64,000 nt of DNA from contig NZ_JAKGBI010000026.1 in assembly GCF_021530565.1 (NCBI RefSeq), positions 1 through 64,000 of the forward strand, in the 5' to 3' direction. A program made the position numbers and the translations under genes. Source of the DNA: Pseudoalteromonas sp. SMS1. Lineage in GTDB: Bacteria > Pseudomonadota > Gammaproteobacteria > Enterobacterales > Alteromonadaceae. Under the pieces are notes generated by a model, which had not been told where the DNA came from, ran no database searches, and saw nothing but the letters and a program-made list of their open reading frames with translations. Numbering within the stretch: position 1 is the stretch's first letter; each line of letters begins with the position of its first letter. Positions 35,555 to 43,683 of this stretch are shown piece by piece.

Positions 35555-35866
35555 AGATAAAAGTGACGCTTTTTGTGGCTGTCATTTCTTTCCCTTTTTA
35601 TTCTTCTATTTCGGCTGACCATGCGTAATTAAGCATGAAGGCACCACTTTTTTGTTTACAAATTGTAAAGTTAGAGGTTGCAATTCTCATTAGAGGAACA
35701 TATTATTTTAATGCCGAAATATTTACCGATTGATATTTTGTGTTGTCAGTAAAAAGGTGGATAGCCGCCTTATCTAGGCTTAGGTCTATTACTGCTGCTT
35801 TGCTCTCGGTACAACAATAATCACTTGTAATATATTACGTTACTAGATACAAACAAGGTAAATTTT
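35555..35866. other. Upstream region of the double-glycine peptide cassette
   Basis: A 312-base region with no gene. It has two perfect palindromes: TTTACAAATTGTAAA (35655-35669) and GTAATATATTAC (35827-35838), the latter 29 bases before the first GTG and thus a possible operator or -10 region. Confidence 0.6.
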
Positions 35867-36238
35867 GTGACAATGCTTATCGCTGCTATATTGCTTTATG
35901 TGTTGGCTGTTACTATTTGCTTAACAGTGATAGTAAAAGGTCATAACCTAAATAATATAGAGAAAAAGGTTAAAAAATTAATAGCAAGGGAATCTGCTGA
36001 TAGCGAAGAGGTGATCACCAAAAAAGATTACTATAAGGCGTATGAAATAGTAGATGATTTGGGGACCGTGCTAGAGTGCAACAACGACATGGTTAAGTAT
36101 GATGGCGTGAAAAGTGTATTTCGACGCGTAGAAGAGTTCAGAAGTCAAAAACAACCAATGAGTCATAGCGTTGTGGAGGACATTGAACAAGATTGCCAAG
36201 TCGGGAAAAAGAAAAGAGGTTTGTGGGCAGTCAAGTAG
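35867..36238 (+). CDS. Membrane-anchored protein of the peptide cassette, paralog 1
   Basis: A 123-residue protein with one N-terminal transmembrane helix (about 4-24, LIAAILLYVLAVTICLTVIV) and a charged soluble domain. YYKAYEIVDDLGTVLECNND at about 54-73 and MVKYDGVKSVFRRVEEFR after it are shared almost word for word with the protein at 37024-37368. I do not recognise the family. GTG at 35867 has AAGG eight bases upstream; ATG two codons later is possible. It opens a four-gene, same-strand cassette with the 39-aa double-glycine peptide. Confidence 0.75.
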   Translation: MTMLIAAILLYVLAVTICLTVIVKGHNLNNIEKKVKKLIARESADSEEVITKKDYYKAYEIVDDLGTVLECNNDMVKYDGVKSVFRRVEEFRSQKQPMSHSVVEDIEQDCQVGKKKRGLWAVK

Positions 36239-36326
36239 TGTTACCTATGCCTACAAGGAGTGTTTTTGTAAAATTCATGCACTATACCCTCTGCGAAGTT
36301 ATTGATAATAAATTTAAGGATTAAAA

Positions 36327-36446
36327 ATGAAAGTTGAGAAAAATACCCAAAAGAACATTAAGACAATCAAAGAGAGCGAGTTAGCAAAAGTATTTGGTGG
36401 TGGTGACTTTGGTAAACTACCTCCTGCCGCAGCGAGCAACGCATAG
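36327..36446 (+). CDS. 39-residue double-glycine-leader peptide precursor
   Basis: A small gene with AAGGA six bases before ATG 36327. The leader (residues 1-25, rich in Lys and Glu) matches the double-glycine consensus at every key place: Ile14 (-12), Glu18 (-8), Leu19 (-7), Val22 (-4), Gly24-Gly25 (-2, -1). Cleavage after Gly25 would free a 14-residue core, GDFGKLPPAAASNA, without Cys. Such leaders are cut and exported by C39-peptidase ABC transporters; none is in the window. The product could be a bacteriocin-like or signal peptide; function unknown. Confidence 0.7.
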   Translation: MKVEKNTQKNIKTIKESELAKVFGGGDFGKLPPAAASNA

Positions 36447-36470
36447 TAGGCACAATCGTACATTGCATTT

Positions 36471-37022
36471 ATGAATGAATTTATAGACTTAATCAGCTGG
36501 GGGCTCAGAGCTCTCATGCTGACTATTGTCGTTTATTTGCTTTACTATTTTAAACAGTATCGATTCAGTTTACTTTTTGGTCGTAGTGGTAGCCTAAAAA
36601 CACGGGCAGACCATGAGCTCCATTCATGTTTTTTAGCCGCCTTGGTGACGCTAGTATTTTACATGCTGTTTCAACAGCTACTAGATTACATAGCAACATT
36701 GCCAATTGAGAAAATGGCATTGAGGCAAATATATTATTTTATAGCTGCCTGTTCCTCTGCCTCCATTATAATCACGCTCACTCTGCTACATGCGGTGCGG
36801 GGATGCACGTTCTCGCCAGTTGCGAGGTATTGTTGTTATTTTCAATTTATCGCTATGGTAATCAAAACCGTTCAATTGATATTGGATGGTTATTTGGATA
36901 TTGAGGTACTGAGACCTTTTTATCAGGTTTCGATTTTGACCCTCACCATTATGCAGTTTATTTTGGTTGCAAAGTACCCCTTTAAAATCTTCATGATACA
37001 TAAGTTTGCTAAGGAGAGCTGA
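36471..37022 (+). CDS. Polytopic membrane protein of the peptide cassette
   Basis: A 183-residue hydrophobic protein with about five transmembrane helices (near 10-27, 50-72, 82-104, 113-135, 150-170). There is no recognisable enzyme or transporter motif. It starts 24 bases after the peptide gene, with a weak ribosome binding site, and its TGA is one base before the GTG of paralog 2, so those two are coupled. Possible roles are immunity, export or reception of the peptide; these are only suggested by position. Confidence 0.65.
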   Translation: MNEFIDLISWGLRALMLTIVVYLLYYFKQYRFSLLFGRSGSLKTRADHELHSCFLAALVTLVFYMLFQQLLDYIATLPIEKMALRQIYYFIAACSSASIIITLTLLHAVRGCTFSPVARYCCYFQFIAMVIKTVQLILDGYLDIEVLRPFYQVSILTLTIMQFILVAKYPFKIFMIHKFAKES

Positions 37023-37023
37023 C

Positions 37024-37368
37024 GTGCCGTTACTAGTTGTTTTATTATTGATATATTGTTTAGTGATTTGTTTCTTATTAGCAATCGTAATCAATGGTCA
37101 TGAGTTGACCAATGCCGAAAAGAAATTGCGTTCTTTTTTGGTGAAAGGCAAAGAAGAAACGGAAGTACCTGATGAGTTGTACAACAAGGCCTACGAGATT
37201 GTCATGGACTTGGGTGAGGCTTTGGAAAATGAAAACGATATGGTAAAGCATGATGGTGTGCAAATGGCATTTAAACGGGTAGAAGATTTCCGTGATGACT
37301 CTAAAGAGTTTAACTATCACTCACAACAACCTTCGGAGTCAAAGCCTTCTCTAAAAGTCGTGAAGTAA
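37024..37368 (+). CDS. Membrane-anchored protein of the peptide cassette, paralog 2
   Basis: A 114-residue protein with one transmembrane helix (LLVVLLLIYCLVICFLLAIV) and the conserved block YNKAYEIVMDLGEALENEND followed by MVKHDGVQMAFKRVEDFR. It is clearly homologous to the protein at 35867-36238 in both parts. AAGGAG, seven bases before GTG 37024 and inside the end of the previous gene, fixes the start. Family not recognised. Confidence 0.75.
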   Translation: MPLLVVLLLIYCLVICFLLAIVINGHELTNAEKKLRSFLVKGKEETEVPDELYNKAYEIVMDLGEALENENDMVKHDGVQMAFKRVEDFRDDSKEFNYHSQQPSESKPSLKVVK

Positions 37369-37672
37369 TTGCCTTGGTGCACGTGTAATGCAAGATGTTA
37401 TATGTCTTAAAAGTGCATCAGAAACTCGCTTTTAGCACGCTCATCACATTGTATATGTCCTGTTAATGACACCCTACCACTTCCCTCTGATCAATAAAAT
37501 TTAGGTATGCAGATACCCATAAGCTGATGATGCGCAAATTATGTCGTGTGTATAACAAGGAAATACTGACCCCTATCGCTGACATTATTACTTGCGAGTA
37601 ACTTTGCGATAGGGAGGCGGCAATAATGGTGTAAAGACGCGACTACATGGGTTTTAAGTGACTAAAATGACT
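37369..37672. other. Intergenic region after the peptide cassette
   Basis: No gene is supportable in these 304 bases. A perfect 9-bp inverted repeat, CCCTATCGC (37571-37579) and GCGATAGGG (37606-37614), encloses 26 bases. No T run follows it, so it is not an obvious terminator. Confidence 0.6.
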
Positions 37673-37698
37673 TTAACCCACTTTATTTGCTGGGTTAA
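37673..37698. repeat. TTAACCCA/TGGGTTAA inverted repeat at the xre 3' end
   Basis: TTAACCCA (37673-37680) and TGGGTTAA (37691-37698) are perfect inverted copies 10 bases apart and include the stop codon. The same hexamer TGGGTT recurs in the divergent promoter region at 38127-38254. Confidence 0.7.
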
Positions 37699-38125
37699 TT
37701 CCGCGCTTGTCTAAAAACGGTTGTAAATCCCTTAATAGAATCTTGCCACAGTTTTCGAAGTTGACCTCTTTTCCTCGTTTAAACCAGCCTAAGTGGCAAA
37801 TGAACAGTAAGCTCTCCTTTGCTGCCTTGAGAAACTGAGATTCAAAGTCTTTGTCGTACGATTGGGGTACATTTGTGGTCTGGTTGGATTGGGTTGAAGT
37901 GGTCGCATTGGGTCTTTCTTGACCTGTAATTAACCAGCATGCATGTGCTTCGGTCAACGGGTGTGAAAAAAACTTTTCAATGACTGATAAAGTAGGCTCC
38001 CTCTCTCCCTTTTCATATTTGCGATAGGAGGCGGTAGGAATGTCTAAAATTTCAGAAAAACTAATCTGTGACTCTTCTAAGGAAACCCTTAGTTGTTTCA
38101 ATCTTGTTGCAAAAGTTGTTGACAT
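37673..38125 (-). CDS. XRE-family transcriptional regulator
   Basis: About 150 residues from ATG 38125 (a TTG six codons up is in frame). The N-terminal helix-turn-helix has TFATRLKQLRVSLEESQISF, then EILDIPTASYRKYEKGEREP, typical of phage-repressor-like HTH_3 domains. The C-terminal part is unique. It is divergent from a second XRE gene, with AACCCA/TGGGTT repeats between them and around its own 3' end. It may autoregulate. Confidence 0.8.
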   Translation of the reverse strand: MSTTFATRLKQLRVSLEESQISFSEILDIPTASYRKYEKGEREPTLSVIEKFFSHPLTEAHACWLITGQERPNATTSTQSNQTTNVPQSYDKDFESQFLKAAKESLLFICHLGWFKRGKEVNFENCGKILLRDLQPFLDKRGINPANKVG

Positions 38126-38126
38126 A

Positions 38127-38262
38127 TAACCCAATCCGATCAATTATTTACTCAGTTGACCCAGATAGACTACCTTAAATGAATCGAGTTGTCTAATTGG
38201 GTTGGGGTTAATTTAATCATTTTTTCTGACCTTAAGTTGTTTTAACTGGGTTAACTAGTTAA
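38127..38262. promoter_or_regulatory. Divergent control region with repeated TGGGTT motifs
   Basis: TAACCCAAT (38127-38135), ATTGGGTT (38196-38203), GGGGTTAA (38204-38211), TGGGTTAA (38247-38254) and the palindrome TTAACTAGTTAA (38251-38262) lie between two divergent XRE genes. This clustering looks like operators for one or both regulators. Confidence 0.55.
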
Positions 38263-38312
38263 ATCTTATTGCTTGATGTTAGTGGAATGCTGAAAATAGA
38301 TATGGATATGTT

Positions 38313-38615
38313 ATGAGTGTAATCTCTAGAAATGAACGTTCGCGTAAAGCGCAAACACAAGATGCTAAACGTTATATTCAAATGACGATAAGGAGGCTGC
38401 GTCAAGATATGAATTTAACGCAAGCTCAACTGGGTAAAAGCTTAGTTACCCCAGTTGATCAGGCAACCATTTCAAATTGGGAGTCTGGGAAGACCGAATT
38501 ATCAGCGTCTCAACTGCTCGATGTCATGATGTTATTCGGCAAGCCAAATTTTCTTATGCTTCTTGAACAAAGCGATGCTTCTGATATCGCCTTTGTGGAA
38601 CGTAAATCAGCATAA
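38313..38615 (+). CDS. XRE-family regulator, short
   Basis: A 100-residue helix-turn-helix protein. The HTH spans about 26-80: IRRLRQDMNLTQAQLGKSL, VDQATISNWESGKTELSASQ. A basic N-terminal extension precedes it. It is divergently transcribed from the 150-aa XRE gene and shares the TGGGTT-rich region with it. Confidence 0.8.
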   Translation: MSVISRNERSRKAQTQDAKRYIQMTIRRLRQDMNLTQAQLGKSLVTPVDQATISNWESGKTELSASQLLDVMMLFGKPNFLMLLEQSDASDIAFVERKSA

Positions 38616-38641
38616 CAACCCTGACTCTGTTAGGCGCGCCG

Positions 38642-38695
38642 CCGTACTGCACTGAATTTTAAAGAGTACAGTACGGGAAGAACTATTTTTTCTTC
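38642..38695 (+). terminator. Inverted repeats after the XRE gene, possible terminator
   Basis: CCGTACTG (38642-38649) pairs with CAGTACGG (38669-38676), extended by inner ACT/AGT. It is followed by GAAGAA-CTATTTT-TTCTTC. The long loop makes termination less certain. Confidence 0.4.
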
Positions 38696-38752
38696 CTCAG
38701 GGTGCTATTCTTGGTTCGTGCAACGTTCTATACAAAAAATTTTATTTTTCCC

Positions 38753-38780
38753 CTTGAAAATGCTTTTCACATCACAATAT
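38753..38780 (+). promoter_or_regulatory. Sigma-32 promoter of htpG
   Basis: CTTGAAA (38753-38759), 13-base spacer, CACAATAT (38773-38780, 6 of 8 matches to CCCCATAT). It is 72 bases before the htpG ATG. Confidence 0.7.
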
Positions 38781-38851
38781 ACCTAACCATAACGTTACGA
38801 ACAGAATAACTGCGTCGCTTTTAGCGCGCTATAACGATTAGGGTATATCGA

Positions 38852-40768
38852 ATGTCTGATATTAAAAATAAAGAAAACCATCAGTTTGGAACAGATGTAG
38901 GTAAACTGCTCAACCTCATGATTCACTCTTTGTATTCTAACAAAGAGATTTTTCTTCGTGAGCTTGTCTCAAATGCATCTGATGCCGCTGACAAATTACG
39001 TTACTTGGCTCTGCAAAATGGTGACCTATATGAGGGTGACGCTGAATTAAAAGTACGTGTTAGCGCTGACAAAGATGCCAAAACGGTCACTATTTCTGAC
39101 AATGGTATTGGTATGTCTCGTGAGGAAGTAATTAACTCACTAGGAACGATTGCTAAATCTGGTACTGCTGAGTTTTTCCAAAACCTAACGGGTGATCAGG
39201 CTAAAGATTCTCAGCTTATCGGTCAGTTTGGTGTTGGTTTCTATTCTGCTTTCATCGTTGCTGATGAGGTGACGGTACGTACAAGAAAAGCGGGTGATAC
39301 AGCTGCTGTCGAATGGCAATCTAAAGGTGAGGGCGAATACTCGCTTGCAGATATTGAAAAAGCTGAGCGCGGTACAGAGATCGTACTTCACTTGCGTGAA
39401 GATGAGGCGGAATTTTTAGATGAATTCCGTCTTCGCTCTATCATTACTAAATACTCAGATCACATTTCTATCCCAGTTGAAATGTTTAAAGCGCCTGTGC
39501 CTGAATCAGAAGGCCCTGATGGCGAAAAAATTGAAGCTCAGCCAGGCGAATGGGAAGCGATTAACCGTGCAACGGCTTTGTGGACGCGTGACAAATCGGA
39601 AATCTCTGAAGATGAATACAAAGAGTTCTACAAACATGTTGGCCATGATTGGGAAGAGCCACTAACTTGGGCACACAATAAGGTTGAAGGTAAAACGGAA
39701 TACACCAGCTTATTGTATATCCCTAAAAAAGCGCCCTTCGATATGTGGAATCGCGATCGCCAGACTGGCCTGAAACTGTATGTTCAGCGCGTCTTTATTA
39801 TGGATGATGCGGAACAATTCATGCCAAGTTATTTGCGCTTTGTTAAGGGGTTATTAGACTCCAATGATCTCCCATTAAACGTATCTCGCGAGATTTTGCA
39901 GGACAATAAAATAACCCAAGCTATCCGTAAAGGCTGTACTTCACGCGTCTTGAAGATGTTAGACCGTATGGGCAAGAATAAACCGGAAGAATATCAAGTA
40001 TTCTGGGATGAGTTTGGCCAAGTGATTAAAGAAGGTCCTGCAGAAGATGCAGCGAATAAAGAAGCCATCGCCAAGCTGTTACGCTTTAGCTCAACAAATA
40101 CGGATGAAAGCACGCAAAACGTGTCTTTAGCGCAATATGTAGAGCGTATGCAAGAAGGCCAAGATAAGATTTACTATGTTGTCGCTGATAGCTTTGCAAC
40201 AGCGAAGAGTTCACCGCACTTGGAAATCTTCCGTAAGAAAGGCATTGAAGTTTTACTTATGTCAGATCGTGTTGATGAATGGATGATGGGTCATTTAAAT
40301 GAGTTTGATGGCAAGCAGTTCCAGTCGATTACGCGCGGCGATTTAGACCTTGGCGATTTAGATGATGAAGAATCGAAAAAAGCGCAAGAAGAGAGCGAAA
40401 AAGAAGTTGCAGGGCTAGTCGAGCGTATTACTGAATCGTTAGGTGATAAAGTGAAGGAAGTGCGTTTTACACACCGACTTACTGATTCTCCAGCTTGTGT
40501 GGTTGTTGATGATCATGATATGAGCTCACAAATGCAAAAACTGATGGAATCAATCGGTCAATCAGCACCTGAAAGTAAGCCAATTTTTGAGTTAAACCCA
40601 GAGCATCAATTAGTGAAGCATTTAAATGATGAGCAGGATGAAGACAAGTTCACTCAATGGTCAGAAGTATTGTTGGACCAAGCATTGTTAGCAGAACGAG
40701 GTAGCTTGAAAGACCCTGTGGGCTTCGTTACACGTTTGAATAAGCTGATGCTTGATTTAAGTAAATAA
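38852..40768 (+). CDS. htpG: Hsp90-family chaperone HtpG
   Basis: A 638-residue ATP-dependent chaperone. The GHKL ATPase domain has ELVSNASDAADKLR near 28, DNGIGMSREEV near 80 and GQFGVGFYSAF near 119. The middle domain has LPLNVSREILQDNK near 340, and the C-terminal dimerisation domain ends LMLDLSK. Heat-shock control is visible through a sigma-32 promoter upstream. It is monocistronic with a strong terminator. Confidence 0.97.
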   Translation: MSDIKNKENHQFGTDVGKLLNLMIHSLYSNKEIFLRELVSNASDAADKLRYLALQNGDLYEGDAELKVRVSADKDAKTVTISDNGIGMSREEVINSLGTIAKSGTAEFFQNLTGDQAKDSQLIGQFGVGFYSAFIVADEVTVRTRKAGDTAAVEWQSKGEGEYSLADIEKAERGTEIVLHLREDEAEFLDEFRLRSIITKYSDHISIPVEMFKAPVPESEGPDGEKIEAQPGEWEAINRATALWTRDKSEISEDEYKEFYKHVGHDWEEPLTWAHNKVEGKTEYTSLLYIPKKAPFDMWNRDRQTGLKLYVQRVFIMDDAEQFMPSYLRFVKGLLDSNDLPLNVSREILQDNKITQAIRKGCTSRVLKMLDRMGKNKPEEYQVFWDEFGQVIKEGPAEDAANKEAIAKLLRFSSTNTDESTQNVSLAQYVERMQEGQDKIYYVVADSFATAKSSPHLEIFRKKGIEVLLMSDRVDEWMMGHLNEFDGKQFQSITRGDLDLGDLDDEESKKAQEESEKEVAGLVERITESLGDKVKEVRFTHRLTDSPACVVVDDHDMSSQMQKLMESIGQSAPESKPIFELNPEHQLVKHLNDEQDEDKFTQWSEVLLDQALLAERGSLKDPVGFVTRLNKLMLDLSK

Positions 40769-40782
40769 TCTGCACCAAGTTG

Positions 40783-40808
40783 AAAAGCCAGCATATGCTG
40801 GCTTTTTT
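40783..40808. terminator. Bidirectional terminator, htpG / tpx
   Basis: AAAAGCCAGCATATGCTGGCTTTT is a perfect palindrome with extra T residues; it serves both convergent genes. Confidence 0.92.
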
Positions 40809-40812
40809 CATT

Positions 40813-41400
40813 TTAAAGCGCTTTTAATGATTCTATCGCGGTTTGATAGTCCGGCTCAGTTGCTAAATTACTAACAAGTTGTTTATATTGGATTTTATGT
40901 GATTTATCTAACACAAAAACGGCGCGACTTAACAGCCCCATATCTTTGATAATTAAACCATATTGTTGCCCAAAATCACGCCATACAGAGTCTGAGAGGG
41001 TTTGAACCTTATCAACGCCTTCTTGCTTACAAAATCGCTTTTGAGCAAATGGTAAGTCAGTACTAATGGTGAGCATAACGACGTTAGGGAAATCCGTTGC
41101 AACTTTCTCATTAAAATATTTAGTTTGAAGACTACAGATGCCAGTATCTAAGCTAGGCACTACACTGATCAAGACGGCTTTACCTTCATATTGAGACAAG
41201 GATACCGGGGTGAAATCTGCATTCACTACTTTAAAGTTAGGGGCTTTATCCCCAACTTTTACACCTGTGCCCAGCAACGTGACAGGTTTCCCACCCGCGG
41301 TGACTTTACCTTGATCTACATGGTTTTCAGGTTGCTGAGCAGCAACCGAAAAACAGCTTGAAGCAAATAATATTGTCGCTAAAAAAGAGACTCTACGCAT
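40813..41400 (-). CDS. tpx: Periplasmic thiol peroxidase (Tpx-type peroxiredoxin)
   Basis: A 195-residue 2-Cys peroxiredoxin of the Tpx group. Unlike E. coli Tpx it begins with a signal peptide (RRVSFLATILFASSCFSVAA-QQ), so it should act in the periplasm. The peroxidatic Cys is in PSLDTGICSLQT and the resolving Cys in AQKRFCKQEG. VTLLGTGVKVGDKAPNFKVV is the family N-terminus. ATG at 41400 has AAGGAA upstream. Confidence 0.9.
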   Translation of the reverse strand: MRRVSFLATILFASSCFSVAAQQPENHVDQGKVTAGGKPVTLLGTGVKVGDKAPNFKVVNADFTPVSLSQYEGKAVLISVVPSLDTGICSLQTKYFNEKVATDFPNVVMLTISTDLPFAQKRFCKQEGVDKVQTLSDSVWRDFGQQYGLIIKDMGLLSRAVFVLDKSHKIQYKQLVSNLATEPDYQTAIESLKAL

Positions 41401-41591
41401 AACGTATTCCTTTTTAAATTTTTCGCATTTCACGACAGTGTATTATACTGATTTTATATAACCAAGCTTTGGCAGTATTTTGGATTGTAAATTGGTCATG
41501 CATTGATTAACATATTTATTCATAACGCTGCTGTGTAATAACTATAATTAGAATTCTTGGGTAAAATTCGTCCAAGTAATAGAGAGCTTTT

Positions 41592-42596
41592 ATGTCAACA
41601 CCCATCCTAATATGCGATGATTCTAAACTTGCACGCAGGCAGTTAGCCCGCTCTTTGCCTGATGACTGGGATATAAAAGTTGAGTTTGCAGAGCATGGAT
41701 TGGATTGTATAGAAAAAATCAAAGAAATTTCCCCAGAAATTTTGTTTCTTGATCTCAACATGCCGCACTTGGATGGATATGGCGTATTGCAAGCTATCCA
41801 AGATCAAGGCTTGAACGTGTTAACTGTAGTCGTGTCCGGGGATATCCAACCGAGTGCTCATCAACGTGTGATGGAGCTGGGAGCGATAGATTTCATACGT
41901 AAACCCTGCGACGCACAAAAGCTTGAAGAAATCATTACTCACCATGGTATCAAAGATAAAGCGATACGCGCTAATTTGGTTCATAAGCTTGGCGAGCAAT
42001 TAGAGCCAGAGATAAGAGATATTTATCAAGAAATCGCTAACGTTGCGATGGGTCAAGCTGGTGATTTACTGGCTAGGTTATTAAACGTGTTCGTTGAACT
42101 ACCCATTCCCAATGTGAATGTCCTTGAAGTCAATGAACTGCATATGGCATTGCAAGCAATTGACGCGAACGCGACGACCTCAGGGGTTTGCCAAGGGTTT
42201 ATTGGTGGTGGCGTGTCGGGTGAGGCCTTACTGCTACTCAATGATTCTAGCTTCAAGGAAATAGCGTCCTTAATGAAGTATCAGGGGGAGCTGAACCAAA
42301 AAGTTGAGTTAGAGCTCCTGATGGATGTGAGTAACATTTTGATAGGTGCTATTCTCACTGGGTTGTCACGTCAATTAGATATGCCATTTAGTCAGGGGCA
42401 TCCAGTGGTGTTGGGTCAGCATTGCGAAGTATCAGAGCTCGTGAAAGCAAACAAATCCAGATGGCAAAGAACACTGGCAATTGAAATTAGCTATGGAATA
42501 GAACACCATAATATTAACTGCGACTTGATGCTGTTGTTTACAGAGGATTCTTTGAAAACGCTGAAATATAAAGTTGCTTACCTATTAGACGACTAG
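41592..42596 (+). CDS. Response regulator with CheC-like phosphatase domain
   Basis: A 334-residue protein. Residues 1-120 form a receiver domain: acidic pair Asp9-Asp10, phospho-acceptor Asp54 in LFLDLNMPHLDG, and Lys near 104 in IRKPCDA. Residues 140-330 resemble the CheC/CheX phosphatase fold, with EIANVAMGQAGDLLARLL near 147 and DVSNILIGAILTGLS near 243. Such REC-CheC proteins dephosphorylate CheY-like regulators or are chemotaxis-signal adaptors. Its stop lies four bases before the diguanylate cyclase ATG, so the two probably form one pathway. Confidence 0.88.
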   Translation: MSTPILICDDSKLARRQLARSLPDDWDIKVEFAEHGLDCIEKIKEISPEILFLDLNMPHLDGYGVLQAIQDQGLNVLTVVVSGDIQPSAHQRVMELGAIDFIRKPCDAQKLEEIITHHGIKDKAIRANLVHKLGEQLEPEIRDIYQEIANVAMGQAGDLLARLLNVFVELPIPNVNVLEVNELHMALQAIDANATTSGVCQGFIGGGVSGEALLLLNDSSFKEIASLMKYQGELNQKVELELLMDVSNILIGAILTGLSRQLDMPFSQGHPVVLGQHCEVSELVKANKSRWQRTLAIEISYGIEHHNINCDLMLLFTEDSLKTLKYKVAYLLDD

Positions 42597-42600
42597 AATT

Positions 42601-43572
42601 ATGCCTGCTTCTGATTTTGATATGAATGAAATCCATTGGCTGATGGATATGTTTAACACCGTAGATGTTGGTCTGGTTGTACTAGATAGAGACTATAGGG
42701 TGTGTATTTGGAATGGTTTTATGGAAAATCATTCTGGTCTGCTGCCCAGTGCTGTGAAGGATAAAGATGTTTTTGATCTGTTTCCTGGCATTGACGAATC
42801 GTGGTTTCGAGGAAAAGCAGAGCCCGTCTTTGTGCTAAAAAATCGCTCGTTTACCATCTGGGAACAGCAGCCATATATATTCCGTTTCAAAAACTACCGG
42901 CCCATCACTGGTAAAGCGGAGTATATGTATCAGAACGCAACCTTCATTCCGTTGACAACAGTGACTGGGGAAGTCGGTCATATCTGTGTAATTCTGTACG
43001 ATGTGACTGATGAAGCAATGAATAAGCTTGAGCTCGAAAAAGCAAACAAGACATTAGAAGAAATGAGCCGCACAGATGCACTGACCAAATTGTCAAATAG
43101 GGGATTTTGGGAAGAATCTTTAAGAAAAGAGTTTAAAAGACTAAAGCGCAATCATGGCTGTAGCACTTTACTCATGTTTGATATTGATTTTTTTAAGCGT
43201 ATCAATGATGAGTATGGGCATAGCGGTGGTGATGAAGCAATTAGGCATCTATCTGACTTGTTAAAAAAGACATTGCGAGAAACCGATATTGCGGGTCGTT
43301 ATGGTGGTGAAGAATTTGCTGTTACTTTGGTCGATACTGACGCTGAAGGTGCCATGATATTCGCTGAAAGGTTACGCTGCATGATTGAAAATTCAGTGAT
43401 TTATTATGACAAAAAAGAAATTAAATTGACGGTCAGCCTTGGTATTGCCAGTTATGATGAGTCATTTAATAAACACGAACAATGGATAGAAGCGGCGGAT
43501 GCAGCCCTTTACCACTCGAAAGAAAATGGCAGAAATAAAGTGACTATCTATGACCCTTCTATGTCTCAATGA
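42601..43572 (+). CDS. PAS-GGDEF diguanylate cyclase
   Basis: A 323-residue cytosolic enzyme that makes cyclic di-GMP. A PAS domain covers about 10-135, a short signalling helix 138-155, and the GGDEF domain 156-320. The active-site motif is GGEEF at 235-239, and the inhibitory site RETD is at 226-229, five residues before it, so feedback control by c-di-GMP is expected. No sensor cofactor residue could be identified. It is cotranscribed with the REC-CheC gene. Confidence 0.93.
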   Translation: MPASDFDMNEIHWLMDMFNTVDVGLVVLDRDYRVCIWNGFMENHSGLLPSAVKDKDVFDLFPGIDESWFRGKAEPVFVLKNRSFTIWEQQPYIFRFKNYRPITGKAEYMYQNATFIPLTTVTGEVGHICVILYDVTDEAMNKLELEKANKTLEEMSRTDALTKLSNRGFWEESLRKEFKRLKRNHGCSTLLMFDIDFFKRINDEYGHSGGDEAIRHLSDLLKKTLRETDIAGRYGGEEFAVTLVDTDAEGAMIFAERLRCMIENSVIYYDKKEIKLTVSLGIASYDESFNKHEQWIEAADAALYHSKENGRNKVTIYDPSMSQ

Positions 43573-43647
43573 AGGTGACCCCAAAGGTACCGCGCTTGTT
43601 AAAGTTCCCGACCTAACAGACAATATGATTTTTATGGTTTAAATTGA

Positions 43648-43680
43648 AAGAGCCTGAAGTGAAGTCTTCAGGCTCTTCTC
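43648..43680. terminator. Bidirectional terminator, diguanylate cyclase / ycgB
   Basis: AAGAGCCTGAAG-TGAAGT-CTTCAGGCTCTT is a perfect 12-bp stem with T residues on the far side. Confidence 0.88.
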
Positions 43681-43683
43681 GTT

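Noticed and set aside
36247..36324. 25-codon frame just before the double-glycine peptide
   Set aside because: It has no ribosome binding site and no leader pattern; kept out although it ends next to the peptide's Shine-Dalgarno region.
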